Source: Thermomucor indicae-seudaticae (taxonomy: Eukaryota; Mucoromycota; Mucoromycetes; Mucorales; Lichtheimiaceae). Taken from it: DNA of 64,000 nucleotides. The notes beneath the pieces were generated by a model, which searched no databases, was not told the origin of the DNA, and saw only the letters and a list, made by a program, of their open reading frames with translations. The stretch lies in the NCBI GenBank assembly GCA_000787465.1, contig JSYX01000060.1, forward strand, positions 27,367 through 91,366. The letters run 5' to 3'. Position 1 is the stretch's first letter, and each line of letters opens with the position of its first letter. Below are positions 35,634 through 48,371 of the stretch, piece after piece. Made by a program: the position numbers and the translations under genes.

Positions 35634-38006
35634 ATGTCCGGAACTTCCTCGTCCTCCTCTTCTCATCAATCAGAAAGCCACGGTAACACTGATAAGTCCA
35701 CATAGCTGGTAGACCTGACGCAGGATCCACAGACGTCCTGTCGGGGTACCTAGAAAAGTGTGAAAAACATGAAATTGGCACGTCTATCGCAGTTTATCCA
35801 CAACTATAAGAACACCGTTATTATGCTTGACCCAGATAGAAAAGATCCCGACGATTTAAAACGCTTATGGCATCGACGATTCACGAGTGGTATGGAAGTC
35901 CATGTTTGTTTCCGATCCAGACGTTGCCGACTGAATCGGGCTTTCAGCAGCGAAGCAGAAAGTAGGATCCGTTACCTTAACGTAACTACTAAGCAGTTTT
36001 AAAAAGTTGCATCCTTAGTATCAGTCGAACAAAGAGAAAGCCAGTGAAAACTTCCCGATCGTATTCAGCTTGACACGTCAAGTGTTGCGAGCGATACTGG
36101 AGAAAAGGTATATATGATTTCGTCTGGCTTTTGGTGCAAGGATTAATATACTTGTCACAGGTCAAGCGCAAGCGACGTGACGACGAACAAGTTTGTACTC
36201 TTGCTTTGCATCTTACGATTTCCGCAGTAAATGATTGATTATAATGGACTCAAATGTGTTTAGTCTGAGAGCGACAAAGTTGGAGGGGAAACCGAAATCG
36301 AAGTGGATGCCGCGTGCAGCACCACTGATGCAAAAACGCTGGAGCCCCTGCACCAGTACATGTTCAACTTGGTAAGGCTATCTTATCCTATCGCTTACGC
36401 TGCTTCAGGATGCTAACTTCTTGAATGAATACAGGAGAGAGGATAAATTCAGATCTTCCCAGCTGCCCCGGTTCTTGCCAAGGATACCAAAGTGCTCTGT
36501 TTCACTATTGTTTGGAGTTGTTAAGAAAGCCAAAACTCAGCAAAGTGCAACAGTCCTATCTTCAGTATGTGCCCGATCAGCTATGATCGCAACTGTAGCA
36601 GCTAAGGATCTGTCCACTTGTCATATAGCGTCGCACTTTCTGGGATAATTAACACGATGAGCTCCGGTGAGGTGCCTCATGTTCAAAATTTCATCGGTCC
36701 GTCTACTTTCGACCAGCTAAAGGTAGGAAGCTTGATCAAGGACATGGACGTCCCGCGCGCCGGATCCGAAGATTCCACGATCCAAGCTATTCAACATGTA
36801 ACAAATCTGTTTTACGGTCAGCAATTTTGTTTCTAATCGTCTTTTCTGCGTTTGTCTAGGCATACAATGAAGGTGGTCTCTTACAGGCGAGAGCCACTAT
36901 CTTAACAGCCAAGCAAAACTTGCTGCGCAAGTGCGAATTTTCGGCATCTTCTGTGGAGCTTAAGATTTATGACATATTCGACCATATGTGTGTAACATTT
37001 ACTTGTTGCGAAAATGCGTATCAATGTACTCGTCCACTAACGCCTTCGCATAGCTTCAACGCTATGCAGTTCCAATTCTCCGAACATCCACGACGGAAAG
37101 TGACAGAACTGGAAGCCTTCTACTACTGGTACCATATTCTGCTGATATTGTTTCGGGGTACCCACATTAAGCTGCGAATGTGAGTATCAATATCTGCTTC
37201 CGTATTCATTTTGAACTGACACTGTGGTAGTGGTGAGACGGTCTCCGTTGCGACCAAAATGCAACGGCGAGAAAATGAGGTCGCCTGTGGGGAATCTGCA
37301 GCAGGAACAACAGGCCACAAAATCGATATGCTCATTGCGACGCCAGGTGACGTCAATGAAACACTGGTGGAGCTGGCGGCCAACGAGCACAAGAGAGAGG
37401 ACATCCCTGACGAAGATGCATATGAACAGCAAAACAAAAATATAAGAACAAACGCATGTATCCTTTCACAGCTACAGAGACGATTCGGCATACCTCGGGG
37501 AAGGGATAGCGAAGCTAACCCAATGGTTATCGAGGCCATAGGTAATACGGTAAGCTCCCAAGCGAGCGTCTTCTTATTAACATCAAACTTTAGGTCTCAG
37601 AGGATATCTATATACTCTTTACAATCTCGATGACGCTTACGTCGCCGCGAAAGTGACGGACGCGTGCCTTGTTCTGCCTACCGCTTTGGTAGAATTAGAA
37701 GAATTTTTGCAGAATGGGATTCTCCCGATCCTTTTAAAATATATGGTAAGGCCATGTGCACAGTACACAGTAGACTAGCAGGTAACTTAATTGAGGTTTA
37801 GGAACATTGTTCCAACGCCGCAAAGAAGATTCGAAGTTTCGTCGACGACGGGCCAAGATTAAAATTCCAAAGAATTGCTGGTATGGATGTATTCCATGTA
37901 CAGGTGTTTAACTGAATAGAGCTCACGCTTGAGTGTAGGAGACGTCAAAGATGTTAATTCAGATCAGAATGGAACAAAACTACATGTTGTCATCGTAACT
38001 ATTTAG
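35634..38006 (+). CDS. Lineage-specific unknown protein with nuclease-like core (5' part of model uncertain)
   Basis: Confident exons are 36629-36797, 36860-36987, 37054-37179, 37231-37541, 37594-37745, 37802-37880 and 37939-38006, with more upstream (one ending 36564; others near 36030-36108, 36164-36192 and 36270-36371). A possible first exon starts at 35634 (MSGTSSSSSSHQSESH) followed by a LSGYLEKCEKHEIGTSIA block. The junctions between about 35790 and 36430 do not all resolve, so a frameshift there is possible. The central part contains AFYYWYHILLILFRGT, then ETVSVATK, and the charged signature GHKIDM ... VELAANEHKRED ... QQNKNIRTNACIL, and ends IGLRGYLYTLYNLDDAYVAAKV. The spaced D ... 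E-x-K is reminiscent of PD-(D/E)XK nucleases. I recall many unassigned Mucoromycota proteins of this shape but no described function. Confidence 0.6.
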
Positions 38007-39929
38007 AGGATCACTCTTGGTGTCGTTGAGGAAACTAACCTTTCTAAGGCGTTGGTGAGGCGCGACGTCTGGCCCTCGGATGGTTTTTTTCGGTTTCCAA
38101 TAAGCTGATAAAGTCCGGCTCAAAAAGATCCACACTTCATAAAATCCTGAATAACTTCATTGGTGTTAGCGACAGACAGGAAGAAATTACATCATTAGAA
38201 TCCTGACACCTTCGGATTTATGGCAATGTTATTTTTCTCAGGGTTTCATTAAAAAAAAGGGCGCGAAAAAGGGTATACTTGGAGGAGGAAAGAAAATTTG
38301 AAAGAGAATCGTGTGTAAAAATTCAGGTTACTCAACTTTCTACTCTTCAATGTCCTCTATTACTTGATCTGCTTCAAGTTCATCCTCCATCGCTTCTAGC
38401 AAAGATTGCTCTTCATGTTCTTGAGCAAGTTTTGTTCTCCTTTTACGGGTGTTTAAAGGTCATTATTGGTGAAGTGAAAAATTAAGAAAAAATGATTTTG
38501 AGCCGGACTTTATAGTAAATTTTATATGTAACCTTAGACCTAGATTACGTGCGATCTTTGAGGATTCACTTTGAAGTTAGTTCATTGACAAAATGCGGCT
38601 TCCTCTAATCCTCACTTCCGATGTTGAGTCGCAATTACTCTTAATTTACGATATCCATAAGCGTACTCCAGCTTCTGAAGGCGTACACGTTCCTACGTGC
38701 ATCTGTAGTCCGCGATCTATGGGACTATCGGCAACAAAATCCAGCAAGGCAATGGCTAGGAGTTCATTGATGAATTCCTCGGTCGCTTTGTTCTGTTCAA
38801 AGAATCGACCGACAATCCAAGGCATTTTCGTGGCGGTAGCCAAGCAAAATGCTCAGAAAGCCAGTTTCTTCCCGATATTGTTATATGTTGTGTTTCGCTG
38901 GCTTTGACTTGGGGAATTCCACATAGATGAAAAAGCGGTGCATACCGCTCAATGTTTTGTCGGACACGCGGTTTGGCTTGTGCGTCTGGTGGGCAATGAA
39001 TGGATGATGATTCACTGCTAAACCTGCAAGTGAGACAACCTTAAACGTATTTAGATCAAGCCTGTTGTTATTACCGTGTCTGATAGACTGCAGTTGATGC
39101 CTATGTAGACCATATTTCGTCCCAAAATTTTTGCCATCCGTTTATACAGTATGCAATGACGCTTGGGCAGAGTCAAATTTCTGCCTTTCATACACGCGAG
39201 AATCAGCCAGATCCTGAAGCAAGCATGGTTTTTGGAATGACATTTTATTGCATGTTGTCATTCGCGTGGCCAGCCTGCAATAGGATTGGTGATACTTGCC
39301 GTATCTGACATGCTTGATTGCTGGATCTGTAAACAGTGAGACCTTGACGACCCGTTATCCCTACCTTAAAGTCGACCAATAACGGTTGGTGCGGCGTCCA
39401 ATCCGATAGGATACGGTCTCCTTTTATGTATACCATGAGCGAGCATAGCAACGGGGTACAGTAGACAGGCTATTTCTTCACAATGCTTGTCTCATCAATG
39501 TCAGGTTTTGCCCAGACCTACATTGACACTTGTGTACATCGGTTTGATGCTAACGGCGTTGGAGGGAACTACGTCAGCTAGAAACTATCCAGCTTTTTCT
39601 GACTGCCCGGTTCAAAGAACTGGACGAGGAAACCATGAATTTACCTGTCGTTCACCAAGACCATGCGGTTTGCTGCGCGACCGCCTCCGACAAAGGGAGC
39701 TTTTCACTTAGTTTACCAAAGCATCATACATAGTCTCTGATGAAGAGAAACAACTTATCAAAGACTCATGTACAGCCACTGAAGGAGAAAAACCGACATT
39801 TTCCATGTCGAGTCGTAAAATAAAGAAGGCCAATATGCAAGCAGTTATGCCGCGTCAAAGAGTGCATGTAAAAAGTAGGCTGTTTTATTTTTTCTTTGTC
39901 TCTTTCTCTTTCTCAATTGCTGCGCAAGA
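38007..39929. other. Intergenic with possible decayed coding pieces on the minus strand
   Basis: Minus-strand fragments read like parts of broken genes: an acidic coiled piece ending about 38345, a segment at 38646-38990 that shifts frame in the middle, and DWTPHQPLLVDFKVG near 39365, which recalls the end of an endonuclease domain of non-LTR retrotransposons. None forms an intact gene. A plus-strand stretch (39484-39760) also changes frame repeatedly. I treat all as possible relics. Confidence 0.35.
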
Positions 39930-40420
39930 ATGATTCCTCGACTGCCACCGTTACTCTTGGCACTCATTGGCGGGGCATCTGTGTACGGCATCAAGTACAT
40001 TTTGGACAAAATGGAGCCGAAGGCCATTGGACCTCCGGGGTACAATGACGCCAGGGCCCGTTATTTGCAGTATATGCGTAAAAGCACCATAGCCGCCGCT
40101 GGTGCTGGGGTTCTGTATTTCGGCTACTGGCGTACGTACTTGAAATGACAGCTATTGCGTGAACAAGTGGACTAATTGCGGGCGCGCAATACGTAGTTTA
40201 TGACAAGCGAATGCATCGTCCCATACCCGCAACCTCCAAAGACACGGAGGACCGTGATTCATTCTACCAAGATCAGTACCGTGATCGCGATCGACGTTTA
40301 CAGCGAGAAAATGAGCAATGGAAACAATCAAGAGAACAACGAGAACGAGAGCTGCGTCAGCGGCTTCTTGCAGAGCAGCAGGCTCTATTGTCACAAACGA
40401 AGGACGAGAATAGTACATGA
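39930..40420 (+). CDS. Small two-TM protein with charged C-terminal helix (hypothetical)
   Basis: Exons 39930-40131 and 40197-40420, giving 141 residues. The first segment (LPPLLLALIGGASVYGIKYIL) and the second (STIAAAGAGVLYFGYWLYD) are hydrophobic with Gly/Ala-rich character. Between them is a short Pro/Gly loop. After a KR-rich turn comes a highly charged, probably coiled-coil tail (RDRDRRLQRENEQWKQSREQ), ending in a polar patch. Without splicing the frame would end after 72 codons; the intron phase (C|TT) joins a second exon seamlessly. Size and layout are like many small mitochondrial inner-membrane proteins, but I recognise no family. Confidence 0.65.
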
Positions 40421-41361
40421 CGCATATGTATAATAAACAACTTATAGAATATATAAACCACTTTGAGCCGGCAGAGGGGTATTCGCTGCTGGTTTCGCAA
40501 AGGGAAAGTATGGTGCTTGACGGGGACAGTGAGTGATATAGTATCAAGATAGAGGAAGCTATCTATACGATGGTGGAAACATTTGCGATGCACATATAGA
40601 AATTATTTTATTGATGGTTGCTTCAATTGACGTATCGACATTGGTTTTTGCGTTATTTTTGAGTGGCACTAATTACAGATCTAGAATAAAAATACGTAGT
40701 AAATTTGGATATCTATCAAAGGGAAAAGTGCAAAATGGGACAGTATTTATGAGAAAATGAAGTTCTCCTGGGCGCCTGATTTCCCAAGGAGTCCCGCCGC
40801 TGTGAAAAACTGGGACAACTGTGGAAGGTCCCCGATTTTCTGGGACCTCTACATTTTTGTTACGTGACAAGATGAAAATTGGAGTGTCACACATCTCGTG
40901 TCAAATTTTTGGAGAATTTTTGAATCAAGTATTTTTTTACCCTACAAGGAGGATAGGCTGTCAAAGTGAGGAAATGTACATGAATAGATGTGTAAATAAG
41001 AAAGTGTCATGTTGTCCTTGATCCGAACTCCTGGCTCTAAGCGGGGTTTAACTGCATGCGGGGCGTCTATAATGGTTCTATTTTCCCACCATTAAAAGTT
41101 TCGTAGCTCTGCGGAAAATGTCGCTGTAAAAGAAAGGTATGTCAAGGCAATATATCACGAATTAAATGGCTGAAAGGGAGTAAAGAAAAACGAAAACGAG
41201 AAGATGTCAGTATCTGCAGACTTGCTTACAGACAGGAGTTTTGGTATGGGGTTGATCGTTTAACTAACTGAAATGAAAAAGGTGAGATAGTGGGCGGGGA
41301 GACCACGTCATGAAAACCGTGGTAAAAGTGTAAATTCGTTCCGCCCAGCTAAAATCACGTG
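40421..41361. other. Intergenic, 0.9 kb, no gene seen
   Basis: AT-rich with a short perfect hairpin (AGGTCCC / GGGACCT around 40826-40852) and several GGGAC words. No supported coding region. Confidence 0.55.
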
Positions 41362-43262
41362 TTATTGCGACTTCCCCCCTTCGTCTCCTTCTTTTTGCGA
41401 CATGACGACATCGCGAATAGGGGGTAGGATTAAGCCTGTAATGCTGACGTGAGATGGAAGTCCTGTTTGATGATGTACAATTTCGGGGCGAGGGCTTATG
41501 GGAGACGCAAAAGTACTTCGTTCCGTCAGATCCGCGTAATGCATTGGGGATACCCGTGGCAGGTCTACAGACGCGCATTTTGCCGCTGCCGACACTGTAG
41601 CTGTCGTAATTCTAAAATTCTTAAAACCTTCAAAAGACACGTACTGGTCGGCACAAAAATGGGTTTGTTGGGTACTCGATGACGTTATAGCAGTTGCTAA
41701 TGGAGGAAGTTGTATAGGTGGTGCATACGTGCTACTTATCATGAATGCCCGGCTATATTCTTGCTGTGCTCTGGATGTTGACCAGAAATGTTGATCATCT
41801 CTCGCAGGTTGCGGATGCAATAAATCTGCTATTGATAGCCTGGTTAGACTGTTGCTTGGGCCTGGCAAGAGTGAAAAAAATGATGACTAAAATTGACTCG
41901 ATGTAGTCAAAATTTTTTTTAAATGGTTTAGCTTACCAGTGTGTGAGCTCTTTTCTTCGTGTTTTATTGGTATGCACCCTATAGGCCTTGATACTGCGGG
42001 TAGGGAGATTAATTCGTTTGTGTTGGTACGTTTTTTCTGTTCGGTATTGCCTATGTTGAACAACTCACGTTACGTGCGGCCCAAGATTTCGTGAAATGAT
42101 TTTTCTGAGTTACCTGGCGTGACGCTTCTGTTTTGCTCCGTTACCAAAAGAGGGCTAGAGTAACCTGGCGGGCTTGTCCGCGTCCCTAACAATGACGACG
42201 GTTCAAAGTGTGAAGCAGATGCTGGTACGGTACAGGGCGTGTTGTTGTGGCTCCATTCAAGAGGCCGCTTTTCCCTTGGGGTTGTTGGAACATTTTCAGA
42301 ATATTGCCTGCGTTTGTGTTTTGTCGATCTCCTGCCTTCTCGTTTTCGTGTCTCCTTGCGTATGCGAATTTTTAGCCCTTGTTCTGCAAAATGGCAGGCA
42401 AGAGCGCAGGATTGATACATGCCAGGAAACTAGAAAGGAGCAGGAGTGTCGGTCATCGTAGACATAAAAATTATGACTAAACGGTGTCACCTTTTTCGCA
42501 GAATAGACAGTAAAGGGCTCAGTTAAAATTGATGTTCTGAAGCAAACTGTCGATCTGCAAGACGCGCGGGCACGCATGTCGTTAGCTCATGTTGCTTCTA
42601 AAATGAATGGCAGAAATGCATGATTACTCTTCTATCTCGAATAGACACATGCGTAGTCGATAGACACCGTCTGCACGCACTGAAATGTCTGAAAAAACGA
42701 AGAATGCGCCTTCTGTGTTATCAAGATCACGTAAAAGGTAAAGAGATGAAACCGTTCGTCCAATGGTTAATCTGATGTGATAGTCCGTGTCGATCGGTGC
42801 ATCAAGCGCATCGTTACTGACATTATATGGAACGAGCATTGCTGTCAAAAACAGATGAGGTGAACGTCCATGGAGCCTAGATACGCTGCATCAGCCATTT
42901 TTCCTCGGAGGAAACGGTGCTCTTTCTTCGTCTTACTCGTTTATCATCACTTCTCCGTCAACACCACGTATTTTGAGCTGTACAATAGGCGGGGGATCGA
43001 TTGGTCTTCTGTCAACTGTAGGAGACGCTGTTAGCCGCTTGATCCAAATCCCCGACTCCCTTTTACCAAGGAAACCGTTAATTTTACCTCGTTCACCAAC
43101 ACCGCACATACGAGACCGTACTGGTTGTTGTCTGATGATCAGGTCGAACGATCTAATTGCGACAGTGGTCAGCAATGAGCGATCGGCAATTAGGTGTCGG
43201 GTTGCTCATGTCAGGAACGCAATCAGTTTCACTTGCCTCGGCTTGCTCGAGCTTCCTTCCAT
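41362..43262 (-). CDS. Velvet-domain transcription factor
   Basis: Exons 43262-43237, 43152-43088, 43015-42937, 42876-42628, 42554-42491, 42429-42114, 42050-41937 and 41861-41362, giving 470 residues. The velvet domain fills about residues 10-190. It starts with FDLIIRQQPVRSRMCGVGE, then RRPIDPPPIVQLKI, then the PHLFLTAMLV strand and EGAFFVFSDISVRADGVYRLR, then FTVYSAKKFPGMYQS and ends EQGLKIRIRKE, the most conserved block of the family. The Ser/Pro/Thr-rich C-terminal half is disordered. Velvet proteins bind DNA through an NF-kappaB-like fold and coordinate development and secondary metabolism in filamentous fungi. VeA, VelB or VosA type cannot be told apart safely, though the uninterrupted domain is more VeA/VelC-like. 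Intron 1 has a GC donor (GAG|GCAAGT). Confidence 0.92.
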
Positions 43263-46105
43263 GGTGAGCGACTGGGGAACGCTTTGTTGCTTTGTTCAAT
43301 TAGGTATACTTCTTGTTGATAAATAGAAAAGAAGAAGGAAAAAGAGTCTCAATGGGGGGAAAGAAAAAAGCTGAAAAAAGTGTACAAATCATAAATAGGA
43401 AGGTCGCGCGTCAAACCCGTTCACTGGCACTCGGCTAATAATAGGTGCGAGAACAAAAGGCAACAAGTAGAATTTTTCAGAGATTAAAGACCGCTTTGAT
43501 GCGATGTTTTGATATGCCAATAGTTTTTCCTCTTACTGTTCGAACATTGGGAAGAAGGCTCATCTTCGGATCCAATCAGAGCAGCCCAGTTTTGGGATGC
43601 AAAGCAAGAAGACTGGAAACTATTGCTTTATTAGGTTATCCAGTGTAACGAATCCGGTTCATGCTCAAGTGCTCCAAACATTCTGCTCCGGAATCACTAA
43701 TCAACAGTTTACTTTCGTTTCACATCTATGCGTTTGTGCCTCGCGAAAATTTTTTCCTGTCTGCTATTTCGGCCCTGGGCGAAATCTTGCGTAATATTCA
43801 CATTGTCAGGCAGTTCAACCCTCATCGTTTATCTTCCTTTTTAGGCATGTCGTTTGATCTCCGCTGGCGGCCGATATTTTTAAGGTTCCCAATTCGGGGG
43901 TCATCTGTTCTCGAAAACCTTGGAAGAGCTCGTTGTGGTAACCTTTTTCGTTGTCCGATTTACACGAATCCTTCCGAATGCATAGCGCAGAATCCTTTGG
44001 AATTCCAAGAGAACTCTTCAGAACACTTTTTATGCTTTCTGTATCCATAATAAGCATTCAGGGTGAATCCGACATCGTGGAAACTGACAGAAAAAGATAT
44101 TAAAGTTATCCACAGGTGCCTACTTCCCCAAAAAATGAAACTGAAACTTGACGAACAAGAAAGAAATTACGCAGATTCGCTCCACACATGAAAACTGCAC
44201 TATGATTTCAAGAGAAATAGGTTTATCCGGAAGAATGATCCTCTAACGAGTCAATTCTGATATCAATGATGAGACCAATTACAGTATCGTCCCAGAAGTT
44301 CGTCCTGCTTTACCCCAAAATTGGGCTATCCTAAATGTAGCCCCATTGTGACATGGCAGATCACGATCCAGGAAACTGTTACTGTAAGTTATGTGGTCAC
44401 GCTCGGGCGTTTCCGGTATTGGACGCAAAATGCCATGCGCCGTTATTCGGCGTTTAATCTGGGATCTTGACAAGACCCCCCTGGAGGGTCTTCAAGTGCT
44501 CCGGCCCAAGCAACAGGTTCCATTCACATTTGACATCAGTTTCAGCACCGTTACGCAGCGGATTCATTCCCGTGGTTACACCTTTGTTCGCTGTCAGAAT
44601 GGTCCAATCAGGGACTCCCTGGGCTTCGCAGAAAAGAAACGTGCCTTTTCTTCTCGGATTCTATGTTCCACTAGCATCCGCAATGTGCCGCTCACTTGAG
44701 GGAGAATAACACTGTAGCCTAATTTCGAACTATTGACAAACCTTACTCGGGGTGACAGCAGCTTTGTTATTTGGGTTTAGGCTTAAATATCTAGCCAGGT
44801 ACAACAAAGCAGAACGTCTACTCAACAAGAAATATGTAGACATTTCTTCCTTCTCAAAGTACTCTGATGTACATGATACGTATGCATACATATCAGGCGT
44901 CTGTAACATGTTCTCTTCTGCATTCCGTGTCAGGGAGCGGATCCAGGGTGCATCAAATGAAAAGCAGCGTTATGAAATTATGTGCAGTGAAGGCAGTGTT
45001 AGGATAATACCAAGGCATTCGGGATCGCTGATTGGAAATGTTTCTTAAGCTGAGATAGCAAAAGCCCGGCGCACAGAGTAAAGCCATTTGGGTCTACACT
45101 TGTCATGATTTTCTGCACACGATAGTGTAATATCCTCTCAGCGTCAATGGAATCCTCAAAGTGACGCAACTGATACTCTAGGTTCAGCGCAGCGAAGATA
45201 GGCCGAAATGCAAAACAACAAGTTGATCGTTGCCAATTACCTGGAATGAAGATAAAATGCATGCGCATAATATATAATGTTGAATATCGCGTCTAACCAA
45301 ACTCGTCGTGTACCCTGGGTTCATGTTCTAGATTGGCTGCCTATGTAGAGTACTGCTTTCCTCATGACTTGTAATGGTAAAGAACTATACCACGTTTCAT
45401 ATTACGTATGTCCTGCCTGTACGTAGATTTTAGAGTATTGAAGGGCAAATGAACTGTCTTGGGTTAATCCAGGAAAGGCATGTCAAGTTTCTGAACAAGA
45501 GACCGAAGCGTTCTTAATTGCGAAGAAGCTTTTGTATCGAACGTTCTGTCATACCCGCTTTCGCTTGACCGTCCATATCTACATAATCGTTCTACTGTGT
45601 TCCAAAGCCGGACCTTGCTATAGACGTCTGTGAGAGCAGGATCGCCTGAAAAGAACAGTCAATTCACGCTAGACGCGGGCACCTGAGTTTCTTGCGAAGC
45701 AAGATGCGACATCCTAATACCAAACACAAGGCAACACAGATCCGGGAATATACTCTCGTACTGTTTCTTTCTGCGTGCATGGACAGCACGGTTTATTGAT
45801 TTCTATTGCAAGACGGAAGAACCTGTTTGTGTTCAAAGAGGGTATGTAAATAGAAGATTATACATAAACTGCATACGACTTTAATGAGCTGCATAAATGT
45901 TCGATAAATGTTTGCGTGTGCTACAAACAACGGCCAAGCTCGACTGCCGTGTGATCCGCGAGGTTATTACATTATTACACTTGGCGATAAATGAGGTAAG
46001 TGATTAGTTGTCCTCTGTCGAACGCGGTGTCTGATTGGCTGCTTGCGCGTTTAAAATGCCACAACGATTTCCTGTTTTCTTTGTACGTCTCACTTGTCCT
46101 AAATC
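43263..46105. other. Intergenic, 2.8 kb, no supported gene
   Basis: Some medium frames occur (for example 43661-44050 plus, 43815-44057 minus, 44467-44709 plus) but they overlap each other on opposite strands and resemble nothing I recognise. The right end has a CCAAT box in reverse (TCTGATTGGCT, 46030-46040), 66-76 bp upstream of the next gene. Confidence 0.5.
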
Positions 46106-48371
46106 ATGTCCTCGCGCGAAGACCACGTAGCTGCCGCAAGTGATTCAAGAAGGCTCCGTGGCGTTGTGCCGACTGGCCTTTCTGAATTTGCCAAAGGAAT
46201 TAGCAAGGTGAGAATGATTTGCTTAGTGGAGCGCTTGCGTGTCTGTACTAAATGAAAATCTCGATCCTTGTTGTCTTTCGATCGATGATGGCTTTTCTTG
46301 TGCCGGATCCGTGTCTACTCCAATGTCGTTCCGCAATTTTGCACCAACCCCAATTACTACACGCTCTGAATCTGCGTGCTCTGATCAGCGAGTCTCGTCG
46401 AGACTCGCGTTGAGGGGCGGCCTCGACAAGAAGCTGGAGGAGGAGAGCCGCCGCCTCAAAAGACTCCAAGCAGCGCTCGAGACCGTGAGAGAGCAGGTAA
46501 TGCTTATCGTATTTAGCTCTGGCGTATTCACTGCTGACAAAGGAGCGCTGATGCAGTCAGCCGCCCTGGCACGACCATTTCACGAGCGTTCGCGTCGGGA
46601 TCACGCTTTCCCTGCCGAGGCGACAGCATACGCGTCACCACCGCGAGCTTCTACTTCTGCTTCTGCTTCTGCTTCTGTGCCGCCGCCACCACCGCCACCG
46701 CAGCAGCCTGGGTTGATAAGGGGCAACGCAAAGGTCATTATTTATAGTTCTTTGTTATGCTATCAATTAATTAACCCCTTATCCTATTTTCAGACCGTCG
46801 TTACAGAGGAAACACCAGCGCCCAGAGACAAGTTGATGGGCCGCGTTCTCAATGAAATCTCCACAGCGAAACTGCGGTCTGCAGAGATCGTTGAGTAAGC
46901 AATATGCGGTCCAGATACAGATCGCGGGCTTAACGTTGACTTGCCTTACAGGACACCACGGGGAAGCAAGGTGAGGAACCGATTCTGGCGCGAGATACAG
47001 GAGGCAAGAGAACGAGAACAGGCTGGTCCTGTTTCTCACTATCCGGAGTCCAGCTCTCCTAGGCTCGAAAGAAGCCATGACACCAAGGAAACAGATAAAG
47101 CCGATTGGTCACCAATTTTACCAAAGGACACACGGAGGGGATCCCTTCTGACAAGCTGCTACAACCCGCAATCCCCTAGACAGCCTTACGAATCCCCTGC
47201 CAGTAACTTCCAAGATCAGCATGTTATTGAGGCCGAGCCATCCCCCAGTCATACTAGATTGTCCAAATACCGCGTCTTATCATCCCACCGCTACAGTCCA
47301 TACTCCCGCAGAATTCCGTCACACTCCAATAACAGTGGAAGTTTCAGAACGGGACACGCAATGACCGATCCTCCAGTTGACGCAAGATCCATAGACCGTG
47401 ATCCAACATATACTTTAGACCATTCGCCACTTAGGGTCGCCTCCTTCAAAGAAAATGCATTTGATGCGCACGAACAAGGATCGCCTGTCGCTGCACCTGC
47501 GATAGACCCGCACAGGTTACCTCGATCGTCACCTAGACGCTTACGTCGAAGAGATACTGCAAGTCCTTTTGAAGCTGCCCGTCAGCGCTTCCATATTTCC
47601 CCTTTTATAAGAGATAAAGTGTCTTTCTTCTCAAAGCAGGCGAACGCATCTCATACACCGCCAGCGAGATCTACAACCGAGAGAAGTCTGCACGACGCAC
47701 ATTCCCCTGTCACCAGACGATCGCGTACACCGACATCTACAAAGCAGACGAATGACCTTGAGGTCTTGGACAAGATACATGAAATTAACGAAAGAGCCAA
47801 GGCGACTCTTCGCTCGACGAGGCATTCCATTTCCACTTCCTCTTTTGGTTCACCACGCACTGGAATGCATACAGCACGATATCATCCATATCTATCCCCA
47901 AGAAACAATACAAAGCAACCCTTTTCAATCAATTGGGATGATGAAGATAAGTTTTGGAACACGCCTGCCGGCCCTAGTGCTTTGAACGACAAGTTACGTC
48001 GTGTGGCTCGGGAAGAAAAGGAGGAGAAACTGAAACCCCGCAAGAAAGCCAAGGAAGATGAAGAAGAAGAGTTGAAACGTCGTCGAGTATTGTCTGGTGT
48101 AATGGCTACGTTGGATAAAGAACTAGGAGCGGCACAAAGTAAAGAAGCTGAGCGTGCTGCTAAAGAGAATCGCGCAAAGACTGATGCTATGTGTTTCGTG
48201 CTAGAATCTGTACATAGCGAGGACGGAGAAAACCTACGACCTCAAAGCTCGTATATTGAAGAAGAACGACCTCCGGAGGTGGCGAACAGAAACGAAGGCG
48301 TATATGCTATAGATGGCGATAAGTGGTTATTTGACGGAAAGCAGTACAGAGTGAACGAGAGCAAGTCCTGA
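46106..48371 (+). CDS. Unknown Ser/Arg/Pro-rich protein with coiled coils
   Basis: Exons 46106-46207, 46389-46496, 46557-46733, 46794-46894 and 46952-48371, giving 635 residues. The N terminus has a conserved-looking LRGVVPTGLSEFAKGISK. A coiled coil follows (LDKKLEEESRRLKRLQAALE), then a poly-Pro stretch. The large last exon is disordered, rich in Ser/Pro/Arg with many SP and TP dipeptides, as in substrates of cyclin-dependent or MAP kinases. Near the C terminus comes a second charged helix (REEKEEKLKPRKKAKEDEEE) and an ordered end (VYAIDGDKWLFDGKQYRV). I recognise no family. SP/TP-rich, helix-flanked proteins of this type are often cytoskeletal or nuclear; that remains a guess. Phases are consistent in all four introns. 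Confidence 0.75.
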
